Shown one piece after another: positions 37,550-46,442 of a stretch of DNA of 64,000 bases (its first letter is position 1; the number at the start of each line of letters is the position of its first letter). This DNA comes from Byssochlamys sp. IMV 00236. Its lineage: Eukaryota; Ascomycota; Eurotiomycetes; Eurotiales; Thermoascaceae. The translations under genes and the position numbers were made by a program. The notes under the pieces were generated by a model, which was not told the origin of the DNA, made no database searches, and was given only the letters and a program-made list of their open reading frames with translations. The stretch is from assembly GCA_001931875.2 (NCBI GenBank), contig MSJH02000642.1, positions 62,001 to 126,000 on the forward strand, in the 5' to 3' direction.

Positions 37550-38409
37550 CCGCAACTGAGGGCGGTTGTTCACCGTTTAGAAGTGGCACCCAAGAATGTG
37601 ACGTCGAATACGAAGCGGCATTTTACGACGAATAGCGAGTATCAACAATTTTTACAATCATGGAACCGGCTCATCTATTCCAGTACAGAAGAGGATTACA
37701 ATACAGGGTTATCAGAATTTGAGAAGCGATACCAAGCCTCCCCTTCCCTTCGGTATGTTAAGGAAACATGGCTAATCCGTAAAGAAAAATTCATAGTTGC
37801 ATGGACACAACAATATCTACACCTGGGTAATTCTGCGACTTCCCGCGTTGAAGGCTCACATGCCTTTTTAAAAAAGCATATCGGTGCTTCAACAGGGGAT
37901 ATGTTGATTGTATTTGAAAGGATTTCACAAGCTTTGCAAGCCCAACATACTACACTTCAACATGATTTCGCAAGAGATCAAATTGAGAGACCAGTAGTAT
38001 CGCTGCATCCGTTTTATACTAATATCGCGACGAGGACCTCTCGATATTCGATACGACTGATCAGTGAGCAGGTTACGAAGGCTAAAAGGGCCACGAAAAT
38101 AGCTCCTTTACCTCCTTGTACCAATACATTCACAAGGACCATGGGTCTTCCTTTGCTACTTTATTGGGGGCCAATAAGGCTGTCCCACTGACTGATATCC
38201 ACCCATTCTGGCGAACTGGCCTTTCTGAAATGGAACCGGAATATCTTCCACTCTTAGAGCCTTTGATTCCTTTGCCAAAGCCTAAGAAACGGAAGTGGGA
38301 TCAATTGGAGCAGAACGACGACGGTGAAGCCCTCAAAAGGCAGAGAAAGGCACCTTTCAAATGCACTGCATGCGGTGAAGTTGGGCATACACGACGGTCT
38401 TGTAAATAA
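37550..38409 (+). pseudogene. Mutator-like (MULE) transposase C-terminal remnant
   Basis: A frame open from 37,547 gives 'KNVTSNTKRHFTT', 'WNRLIYSSTEEDYN', 'KFIVAWTQQYLHLGN' and 'SATSRVEGSHAFLKKHIG', as in the second half of fungal MULE transposases. 'CTNTFTRTMGLP' at about 38,120-38,150 should lead into the C-x-H half of a SWIM zinc finger. Instead the frame shifts, and the other frame (38,116-38,409) resumes with 'FATLLGANKAVPLTDIHPFW'. It ends with a zinc knuckle 'CTACGEVGHTRRSC' and stop 38,407-38,409. A small deletion near 38,152 therefore removed the finger's C-x-H and broke the frame. The N-terminal half is missing. Unlike the DNA to its left, this piece has no RIP-type stops. Confidence 0.75.
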
Positions 38410-38737
38410 TGGGAAGAATAACAGTATTTCAAATACAATCACATGATCAATTTCCTTACCTAATCACGAATATTACAAAACTAGGGGTGGCCCGAGTAAA
38501 GTCGGGGGTGTCCCTATCAATTTCCCAAATGGAGGGGTGCTGACGTAATTTGGGCACCCGGGTGCCTATGTACCAGTCGCCAGCCTTGCGGGCATCTTCA
38601 TGTGTCATCATCGCCATAGCCATGAGCTTTGCATCATTGTGTGGCATGACGAGATGAAGATGCTCGGGTTTGGAGTGAATGAAGGGAAACCAGAGTTTGT
38701 GATGCAAGATAGCAGCTCTTAGTCCAATGGAAAACTC
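38410..38737. other. Spacer between MULE remnant and UvrA-like gene
   Basis: About 330 bp without a convincing gene. It should hold the 3' end of the UvrA-like transcript, which runs leftwards. A minus-strand open frame of 83 codons (38,456-38,707) has no recognisable domain. Confidence 0.5.
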
Positions 38738-41332
38738 CTACCCTATATATGTCTTTTCTGTCCTTTTTCTCTTTTTCCTGTTACCGCCCGCTTTTGAAGG
38801 TGCCTTGAGAAGCCGAGCGATGTAGGGTGCGGTACGGCTTTCCTTGCTCGCGGCTACTTGTTCCGGAGTGCCTGTAACGGCGACCCGGCCGCCATTTTGG
38901 CCTGCGCCAGGCCCCATATCGATGACCCAGTCAGCGCAGGCAATGACACACATGTCATGTTCAACCACCACAACGCTGGAACCTGAATTCACCAGCCGGT
39001 TGAGTTGCAGCAACAGCATCTCTACATCAGCAGGATGCAACCCCGTTGTGGGTTCATCCAGGACATAGAGGGTGTTGGCACGGCCGATGCGGCCAAGCTC
39101 CGTCGCCAACTTGATACGTTGAGCCTCACCACCAGACAGCTCGGTGGCAGATTGGCCAAGGCGTAGGTAACCCAAGCCCACCTCGCGCAGTGCTGATAGA
39201 GGCCTGACAATACTCGGCTCGTCGATGAAAAACTCGTGGGCTGCATCAACCGTGAGGTTCAGAATGTCGGCAATATGGTGCTGGCGATATTTGACTTGGA
39301 GGGTTTTTGGGCTGTAGCGCAAGCCCTTGCAAGCTGAGCACGGCGCATAAACACTGGGCAAAAACAACAGTTCCACCATCACCGAGCCCTCCCCTTGGCA
39401 CACTTCACAGCGCCCTTTGGCGACGTTGAACGAAAACTGGCCGGCATCCATGCGGCTTGCGCGCGCCTTGGGCGTCTTTGCAAACAATTTACGCACTGGA
39501 TCGAAGAGCCCCGTGTAGGTTGCGAGGTTCGAGCGTGGGGTGCGGCCAATGGGCTTTTGATCAACACAAACAACCCGCTTCACATGTTCCATTCCAGAGG
39601 CTATATGACCGCCGAGAGTTGCTGTAGGCACATGCTCTAGATCCCCCTGGTCGTCCTCTTCGACACTGGGAGCTTGACCAAGAGCCTGCAATACTAGTTC
39701 CACAAGGGTCTGACTGATGAGTGTCGATTTGCCGGAACCCGACACACCCGTAACACATAGAAGAACACCCATGGGAATGTCAACGTCTAAACTCTGCAGA
39801 TTGTTGCGTGTGATAGCACGTAACTTGAGCCACGCTGCAGGTTGCCGCCGGGACCTGCTCACGGAGACTTTATGGCCAAACACATAACGCCGCGTCTGGG
39901 ATGCCTCGACATTATCGAGACCTGATGGTGGCCCTGAATACAGTACCTGTCCGCCAAGAGTCCCAGCCTTGGGACCCACATCAACAATCCAATCTGCATG
40001 ATCGATTACGTCAACCTCGTGCTCGACAACGAACAAAGAGTTCCCGGCTTCCTTCAGGCCATCCAGCGCACGGAGTAGAGCTTCTGTGTCTGAGGGATGC
40101 AAGCCTGCTGATGGTTCGTCAAGGACGTAGACAACACCGAATAAGTTCGACCGTAGCTGCGTAGCCAGGCGCAAACGCTGTAGCTCGCCGGGCGAGAGAG
40201 TAGGAGTGCTGCGCTCGAGTGACAAATAGCCCAGACCCAAGTCGAGCAAGACATCGAGGCGGCCCACAAGGTCCTCGGCAATGCGTAGGATGACGAGTGC
40301 ATGTTCGGCGGGAATGTCGAGCTGCTCATTGATTTTGGGATTGGGCTTGGCAAATGGCACAAATGTGTTGCGTAGATCTGCTAATGACAGCGTCTGCATC
40401 TCGGCAATGTCACGCCCGTCAAACGTGACCGACAACGACTCTGGACGCAACCGCTTACCGCTACAAGCAGTGCACTCTCCGTTCACCATATAACGGGAGA
40501 CACGCTTTTTCATGAGCGCACTCTGCGTCTGTGCGAAGGTCGTCAGTACATATTTGCGGGCGCTGGAGAAATTGCCAAGATAACTTGGATCTTCTTTCTT
40601 CTTAATTGCGCGTCGAACTTCAACGGCGTCAAGTCCAGCGTATACAGGGACGACCGGAGTCTCATCTGTAAAGAGAATCCACTGCCGTGTTTCCTCGGGC
40701 AACTTGTGCCACGGAACATCGACGTCGTGGCCCAGCGTGACCAGCATATCGCGCAGGTTCTGTCCATGCCAAGCAGGCGGCCAGGCCGCAACAGCTCGCT
40801 CCCGGATGGTTAGGGACGGATCTGGCACCATCGATTGCTCAGTTACAGTATACGCTCGGCCCAGTCCGTGGCAGCCAGGACATGCGCCCTCGGGCGTATT
40901 CGGCGAGAAGGCCTCCGCAGGAAGAAGTTCTTGTCCTTTGGGGTAGGTGCCGGCCCGCGAGTAAAGCATGCGTAACAAATTGGCGATCGTGGTTACACTA
41001 CCAATGGAGGAGCGTGTGGTCGGCGCACCGCGCTGCTGCTGCAATGCCACGGCCGGAGGTAGTCCCTCGACCAAATCGACCTCAGGCACCGCCATTTGGT
41101 TGAAAAGCCGCCGGGCATAAGGGGAGACAGACTCTAGGTAACGCCGCTGCGCCTCCGCATACAGCGTCCCGAAGGCCAGAGAGGACTTGCCAGAGCCAGA
41201 GACGCCGGTGAACACCACGAGCTTGTTCCGAGGGATGTCGACATCCACATTCTTCAAATTATTCTCTCGGGCGCCTCGAACGCGCACCACATCGGGTATA
41301 TGACCATGCGGCACCGGAGACTTGGGATGCAT
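38738..41332 (-). CDS. UvrA-like double ABC ATPase of bacterial type
   Basis: A single intronless frame of 864 residues. The N-terminal ABC half has Walker [10 protein letters not shown] (43-51), a zinc-finger pair CPGC (151-154)...CTAC (287-290), signature [12 protein letters not shown] (379-390) and Walker [13 protein letters not shown] (402-413). The C-terminal half has Walker [10 protein letters not shown] (529-537), a zinc finger CEVC (642-645)...CSAC (665-668), signature [12 protein letters not shown] (732-743) and Walker [13 protein letters not shown] (756-767). This is UvrA, the DNA-damage sensor of bacterial excision repair. Its length, below the usual 940 or so, fits class II UvrA-like proteins, which lack the UvrB-binding region and include drug-resistance proteins such as DrrC. 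Fungi have no UvrB/UvrC pathway, so the gene is probably of bacterial origin. The C-terminus ends in a basic [10 protein letters not shown] stretch (851-860) that could be a nuclear signal. ATG 41,332 is the only good start. Confidence 0.93.
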   Translation of the reverse strand: MHPKSPVPHGHIPDVVRVRGARENNLKNVDVDIPRNKLVVFTGVSGSGKSSLAFGTLYAEAQRRYLESVSPYARRLFNQMAVPEVDLVEGLPPAVALQQQRGAPTTRSSIGSVTTIANLLRMLYSRAGTYPKGQELLPAEAFSPNTPEGACPGCHGLGRAYTVTEQSMVPDPSLTIRERAVAAWPPAWHGQNLRDMLVTLGHDVDVPWHKLPEETRQWILFTDETPVVPVYAGLDAVEVRRAIKKKEDPSYLGNFSSARKYVLTTFAQTQSALMKKRVSRYMVNGECTACSGKRLRPESLSVTFDGRDIAEMQTLSLADLRNTFVPFAKPNPKINEQLDIPAEHALVILRIAEDLVGRLDVLLDLGLGYLSLERSTPTLSPGELQRLRLATQLRSNLFGVVYVLDEPSAGLHPSDTEALLRALDGLKEAGNSLFVVEHEVDVIDHADWIVDVGPKAGTLGGQVLYSGPPSGLDNVEASQTRRYVFGHKVSVSRSRRQPAAWLKLRAITRNNLQSLDVDIPMGVLLCVTGVSGSGKSTLISQTLVELVLQALGQAPSVEEDDQGDLEHVPTATLGGHIASGMEHVKRVVCVDQKPIGRTPRSNLATYTGLFDPVRKLFAKTPKARASRMDAGQFSFNVAKGRCEVCQGEGSVMVELLFLPSVYAPCSACKGLRYSPKTLQVKYRQHHIADILNLTVDAAHEFFIDEPSIVRPLSALREVGLGYLRLGQSATELSGGEAQRIKLATELGRIGRANTLYVLDEPTTGLHPADVEMLLLQLNRLVNSGSSVVVVEHDMCVIACADWVIDMGPGAGQNGGRVAVTGTPEQVAASKESRTAPYIARLLKAPSKAGGNRKKRKRTEKTYIG

Positions 41333-41615
41333 CGCGCGTTAGGCCAGGCCAGGCTGTTGTTGTTGTTGCTGTTGTGTATGTGGCTCTGAATTGTTGTTGA
41401 CAGGGCATCTCTTTAACAAGTGGGTGTGGAAGTCTGAGTCTATGATTCATTGGTGAGTACGCGACATTACATAAGCCAACCATCTACCAAAGGGTGGTTC
41501 AAGCTCTGATCGAAGTCCAATTTATGTTCAATCATTTCCTCTTCCACATTGAACTTGTTTCAAATCTTGCAAGTAGTATTTCACCAGGGCCGCATCTAAG
41601 AGCTACTTTCACTAG
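41333..41615. promoter_or_regulatory. Divergent spacer between UvrA-like and G-alpha genes
   Basis: About 280 bp separate the starts of two divergently oriented genes. It contains a short TGT/TGC microsatellite at about 41,353-41,377 just upstream of the UvrA-like ATG. No TATA box is convincing. Confidence 0.35.
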
Positions 41616-42860
41616 ATGCATTTACATATATCAATGATGAAGCTACAGAACAACTTTCTTGGCTCATTATGCTTCAAGACAGACCGATCGAGTCATTACT
41701 TCTCACAGGAAAATACCCGGATTGAAAAGATCATAAAATTGGAAAAAGTCAAGATGAGAAAACGAATCAAAACACTCTTGCTGGGTATGAATGGACATCA
41801 ACAATTACAACAAGTTATCGCTGACCGAGGGAACAAGGCGCTGGTGAATCGGGAAAGTCAACCATTGTCAAGCAAATGCGCATCATCTACCTGAAAGGAT
41901 TTTCAGAAGATGAGCGCCACCATACTCGGACGATTATATTAGCAAATTTGCTCGATGGGTTTAAAATATTGCTGGATATCATGGTCAAAGAACGACTAGA
42001 CTTCGGCAGTGAAACTGCTAAGGTAGCGTTCTCAAATATTCGATTCGGCACTGTTGTCACTGCTGACATATTTCATCCTGTTCTAGGAATCTGCCGACTC
42101 GCTCTTAATAAAAGAATCTGGGTTTTATGATCAATCCATCTTCACTGAAATGCAATCTTTGTGGCAGGATCCTGGGGTGAGAGTAGCGGTTTCGATGAGC
42201 AGCAACCTTCCTTTTCATGACAATATGCTTTAGTGAGTACGAGAATGTCATTGGCTGTATGAGAAATGGTTTGACAAGTGAAAGCTTTAACAATTCCATT
42301 GATCGCATTTCTGCGCCCGAATGGATTCCCAGCGACCAGGATATCTCAGGGTGCGACTCAGGACTACTGGTATTTCCGAGGTATTATTTGACATGGGCCG
42401 TATAACTTGGTCTATGATTGACGTGGGTGGACAACGTTCAGAGCGCAAGAAATGGATTCATTGCTTCGAAGATGTCGATTGTCTGATATTCGTAGCCGCT
42501 CTCTCCGGTTACGATCAATGTCTGGTCGAAGACCACAATGCGGTATGTCTGGGTCATTAAAGTTTTCTACACGGATACATTAACACCGACTAGAACCAAA
42601 TGCAAGAAGCAATGGCGCTTTTCGACTCTATTATAAATGGCCGATGGTTCAGAAAACAACCTGTCATCCTCTTTCTCAACAAATTTGATTTGTTCCGAGA
42701 CAAGATTGCTGCGTCATCAATATCTGCCCATTTCCCCGGCATCAACTGCTCAGAAACAGATGCCTTTTCAGCTGCGTCAAGACGTTACAATGAAAATTGG
42801 GCGGCTCAATTCAAACTGAAAAGATCAAAAGCAAAAGTCCGAGCTGAGTGTAGAGTTTGA
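41616..42860 (+). pseudogene. Heterotrimeric G-protein alpha subunit, decayed
   Basis: Exons carry clear G-alpha motifs: P-loop GAGESGKST; switch I 'RVRLRTTG'; switch II '[17 protein letters not shown]'; '[10 protein letters not shown]'; and NKxD as 'LFLNKFDLF'. Likely introns are 41,785-41,837, 42,023-42,086, about 42,177-42,237 (donor uncertain) and 42,543-42,593. All are GT...AG and about 50-64 nt. At about 42,343 ('gatatctcagg') one base is missing, so 'WIPSDQDI' and '[12 protein letters not shown]' lie in different frames. The reading frame ends at 42,860 before the TCAT guanine-binding loop and the C-terminal receptor-contact helix. The N-terminus also lacks the usual MGC lipidation start. 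It is therefore probably a pseudogene. A sequencing error could explain the single frameshift but not the missing C-terminus. In family members, G-alpha subunits couple receptors to cAMP or MAPK signalling. Confidence 0.75.
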
Positions 42861-43920
42861 GATAATATGCTGGGCAGTAGCATGCGACTTTGATTACTGA
42901 GTAACCTCTTCTCCTTGCTTTCTATTCTCAAAGTCAGCAGATACGTTTGCGTTGTTGAAATCCCATCCCTGTCATTGTTAGCCTACGCTGACTGCCAGTT
43001 CACTGCTAACCCACGCTCACTGCTAGCCTACGCGACCGGGTTGGAAGCCAGCAAAAGTGGCATTAATGACTGCCTCTAAGAATATGACCTCACGGATTTT
43101 TAAGGCCAACAAAATCAGGCCAAAATTTATGACAAGACCAATACAGCGTTCGTATTTAAGGCCGCATTTTCTGGGCTTGGACTTGTATGGGAACCTTGTG
43201 TTCAACAGGGTGGTCAAACAGTGGGTCACCATTTTTACCGCTACTATTACAAGGGTTAACCAGCGGGTCAGTATTGCAGTCTCTTTGTTATTGGAGGGCC
43301 TCCTGTTCAAATCCCGTGGTTTTGCACAGGAAATTTAGTTCTCAAATAGTTCAGCAAAGTTGAGCATCCGTCGCCGAGGGGTACGCCATTTTCTTGGGTG
43401 GTGTAGGGATATCATCTCATTTTCTCTGCTTACTATACGATTACTGCTGCATCAAGAAGCTCGGAGGCTGCCGGCGGCCCAACCCAAGATGTCTGCTATC
43501 ACTTCGTTAAAGCATGTCACATAAGCAAGTCTAAAAATATAAATCAATAAAGGATATTAAGAAGATTCTTTTCTTCTACCACGTAAGCACTCAGTCTGCC
43601 AGGAGAAACTAGCTCACTCATTCCATTCATTTTCGAGTAGCCATTTCATTACCAGGATGACAGCGAGCGATAAGTTGAACTTCTATTTTGCATTCCTCCC
43701 CCTCTCCCAAATACAGGTACCGTAGTCTTATGTTCAACAAGCCCCCATAAGAAAGCATTGATGATGTTAAGCTCTCCTCAGAATAATACGTTCACGTAAG
43801 AGAATAAGTCTCATGTTTGAACAATGATGTGGTTCAAGGCGAGGACCAGGTAAGGTGATGTCGTAAAACAGGCAAGCATCTCAAAGATAAAACGGCCTCA
43901 AAGCTCTTTAGTGGACGACA
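42861..43920. other. Intergenic DNA with short repeats, no gene
   Basis: About 1 kb without a convincing gene. Three imperfect copies of a 17-bp word (consensus tgctagcctacgctgac) lie at 42,976-42,992, 43,004-43,020 and 43,021-43,037. A sequence matching an RNA polymerase III B-box (gttcaaatcc) lies near 43,308, with an A-box-like word about 95 bp upstream. The two open frames near 43,023-43,338, one on each strand, have no recognisable domain. Confidence 0.45.
42976..43037. repeat. Imperfect 17-bp repeats
   Basis: Words at 42,976, 43,004 and 43,021 share 't-g-[ct]-ta-[ga]-cc-[tc]-acgc'. The second and third are adjacent; the first is 11 bp upstream. They may be the edge of a small repetitive element. 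Confidence 0.5.
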
Positions 43921-44211
43921 ATGACCCTCATTCAAGATCAAAATCTAGAAGCCCGACCAATTATAGCACTTTTCACCATGTCTCGGAAATCCTCATGGGT
44001 GAAGAAACGTCGCTCTGAAACTAGAGTGGCAATATCACAGCAGCAGATTAGACGGAAGAAGACCATGTTCAAGGGGGCGGCGGAATATAGCCTTGAATGC
44101 AAGGCTGATACCTTGGTGGCCATCCGGATCAGAGAAACAGGCGAGACCTTTATATTTGACTCTTCCACCGGGGGAAGATGGCTTGGTACCTTGTCAAGAT
44201 TAGTGGGTTAG
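43921..44211 (+). CDS. Small MADS-box-like (SRF-type) protein
   Basis: A 96-codon frame. The better start may be the second Met at 43,978 (MSRKSSWVKKRRSETRVA), giving 77 residues. The core has a basic first part followed by 'IRRKKTMFKGAAEYSLECKA', 'DTLVAIRIRETGETFIFDSS'. This follows the MADS layout of a basic helix (..RR..T.FK.A.E.S..C.A) and then two beta strands (D..V.I.I...G..F.F). Fungal genomes carry short MADS-like proteins of this kind. The domain normally binds CArG-like DNA as a dimer. No further domain is present and no intron is needed. A degraded copy of the 3' half lies 575 bp downstream. It may be a fragment rather than an active regulator. Confidence 0.55.
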   Translation: MTLIQDQNLEARPIIALFTMSRKSSWVKKRRSETRVAISQQQIRRKKTMFKGAAEYSLECKADTLVAIRIRETGETFIFDSSTGGRWLGTLSRLVG

Positions 44212-45305
44212 ACTAGAGATCTGTCAGGTCATCTTGCTGACTGTGACAGGATGAATGTTACCCTCGTCCAATCCGACTGACTATGGAAGATATTTTCCCG
44301 GGTGTCCAAATAAATCAAGGATAGACCTGATGGCGCCAAGGCACGATATTTTTGTCAGCCAAAGGTTTCTTCGAGAGTTTGGACGAAGTAGATGGAAATT
44401 CGAAGCCTCGACGTATTAAGAAGGTTCGGCGCAACTAGAACTATTCTTTTTGGTTATATACCATATGTTTCTGATTTCGTTGTTATGGCTTGAGTATAAT
44501 CAGATAAATTATTAGTGAGACTAGAATATCAGCGATCGCCGAGAAAGACTTGTTTACTGTGCATCTGAAAAGTATATAAAGCTAGCTATCCTGATAGATA
44601 TCAACAAAAGGATCTATTAGGCAAGATCTGCGAGAATTCTTCGCTGAAGTTTACCGGTTCTACAATACTAGTGCTTTTAGCGAACCGCTCATAGGGTCTG
44701 GCAGTCTCGCCGCGGGTTACATCTTTGATTCTTCTACTTCAAGAAAATGGCTTAGGACCTTATTAAGATTAGCAGGTTGCATGAAGACCTGCTAGTTAGT
44801 TAAGTTAGTTTACTGGATCACCTGGCTGACGTGACAGGACGCGTGCTACCCTCGTCTAATCTTAGAAGCTTGGAAACGCCATTGGCAGTAAGGGCGCTTC
44901 AGCGCTTCAGCGTGACGTTAGCTGTGAGCCAACCAGACATGCGGAAGCTGAAACTGGTGCAACCAATGGACGTCCGTTTTTTAGAGAACTTTATTCTCGG
45001 ACCGTACAAGAGACGCCACACTGTCCACGTTCGCGCATGTCCACGTTCGCGCTAATGTCCTCCAAGATTGACTTGATTTTTCCTTTACAGAGCTGGGATC
45101 CCTCATCTAGACTATTTCTTGCTTTTAAGAGGACGGACAGCACGGAGCACTCAGCCAGCAAGGTCCAGGTCCTTGAGTTCGTCCTCGATCGCATTCTCTG
45201 CTTGGTAATCAACCGTTGAGTTTGCGGGCCTGTTACTAGCCCGCTCGACGTCGCTGGCGGAATCGACAACACCTCTCTTGTTCAGCAAAACATCATGTTT
45301 GAATA
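44212..45305. other. Intergenic DNA containing a decayed duplication
   Basis: No intact gene. It includes a diverged duplicate of the 3' end of the MADS-like gene, listed separately. The remainder up to 45,305 shows no recognisable structure; it is likely the promoter region of the following gene. Confidence 0.45.
44712..44870 (+). pseudogene. Decayed duplicate of the MADS-like gene 3' end
   Basis: This segment matches about 44,140-44,285 at an offset near 575 bp. Both contain 'tttgactcttcc'-like sequence, 'aagatggcttgg/aaaatggcttag', 'tcaagattag', 'gctgac...tgacagga' and 'taccctcgtc[ct]aat'. The copy reads 'FDSSTSRKWLRTLLRLAG' against 'FDSSTGGRWLGTLSRLVG' in the upstream gene. Similarity is lost upstream of this point, so only the 3' end is recognisable. 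Confidence 0.65.
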
Positions 45306-46159
45306 ATGGAGATTTCACAACTTTTGAATAACACGGACGCCGGGCCTACGGCGTCAATCAGCCCTCTCGAGCCAGAGCCTCATACCGCAAACTCACATGG
45401 CAACAACAACCAGCGACATCTTGCGACGAGTTCCTTATCCCGCATCCCTCAATCATCGCCATTAGGAGCAGGCGCTCATTCTAGGATACTCCAAGAACCA
45501 GCCAAAGGGTGGTCGGGCCCATGCTTGCTTCATCCGCCCTATGGAACTTCACGCGTCAAGGACAAGAACCCTTTTAGTCCCGCAGAGGATGCTGCTATGA
45601 TATACTTGCTTGAAAACCTTGGTGTCTCCCGGCGATACCTTCTTAGCGCTATATTTGGTCGTACTCATGGAAACATAAATATTCGACGTGATGAATTATA
45701 CGACTACAGGTACTGCAGGGGTTGTCCATCGTGCCACATGGTTATGCAGCGGCTTTTCAACATAAAACAGCAGTAAGTCAGAAGCTATCTCCTTCAATGA
45801 GCGCTGGTCTGACTCGAGATATAAGGTATCAAGGAGCGCGCTGGACAATCAGCCAAGAGCTTTCTAATGGAAAAGTCGACGTCCTAGTCCCGCCACCACG
45901 GCGGATCCGTAGCTTTGAGAATTTTCCACTACCTGTTATTGCGAGGGTCCGTGGTAGATCTAGAAAGATTTCCCTGTCCGTCTCTTCTGGTGGTTTGTCT
46001 GTTCAATGGGATCAGAGGACATTATTAAGAAGTAGCTCCGACCATTACCATATTTTCCATTCTCGGCCTTTACGCCGTACTGGAAGCTGGATGCTACGCC
46101 TCGACACGCAAGACGAATGTGATTTTTCTGCTGGCTTTGAAATCTCATGCGTGGATTAA
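45306..46159 (+). CDS. Two-exon protein of unknown function
   Basis: Exon 1 is 45,306-45,772 and exon 2 is 45,826-46,159. The intron, 45,773-45,825 (GTAAGT...TAAG, 53 nt, branch-like CTGAC), joins them in phase 2, giving 266 residues and removing the stop that ends the first frame. The first 90 residues are Ser/Pro/Asn-rich and look disordered. Residues about 95-150 (NPFSPAEDAAMIYLLENLGV, then 'FGRTHGNINIRRDELYDYRYC') have a spacing like a Myb/SANT-type helical domain. A Cys pair follows (CRGCPSC). The exon 2 part is basic. I do not recognise the protein. The clean splice join argues that it is real. Confidence 0.55.
45773..45825 (+). other. Intron in the 45.3-kb gene
   Basis: Donor GTAAGT and acceptor AAG, 53 nt. 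Removing it keeps the reading frame open across both exons. Confidence 0.6.
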
Positions 46160-46442
46160 ATTAAACTCGTACGTTGCAGTTCAGAGAGTGCAGAGTTGGT
46201 CCCGTGAGAAAGAGAACACTAAGTACAGAGTCACTTCAACTTCAGTTTTATCGGGTTCGGCCAAGCACAATGAACAAATCGGAGCCCCTGTGTGAGCCCA
46301 GCAATCCTGTGCTCGGATCAGCGGACAACTTCGCCACATGTCACTCAACCATGGATCCTGCCTGGAGCTCTGTTGCTTTAAAAGAGCACTGCTCGTCATC
46401 CACTTCATTCAATCTACGTGATTCATTAAAGTGCTGCCGATC

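Noticed and set aside
1..37550. A Starship captain (DUF3435 tyrosine recombinase)
   Set aside because: I looked for its motifs in the readable fossil frames and found none, so the Starship idea rests on DUF3723 and context only.
38456..38707. An 83-codon minus-strand frame between the MULE remnant and the UvrA-like gene
   Set aside because: No recognisable domain. It may be part of the UvrA 3' untranslated region or another decayed repeat. Evidence is insufficient.
38844..41103. Several plus-strand open frames of 70-87 codons opposite the UvrA-like gene
   Set aside because: They lie antisense to a clear 864-residue gene in GC-balanced DNA. They are shadows of its codon structure with no domain of their own.
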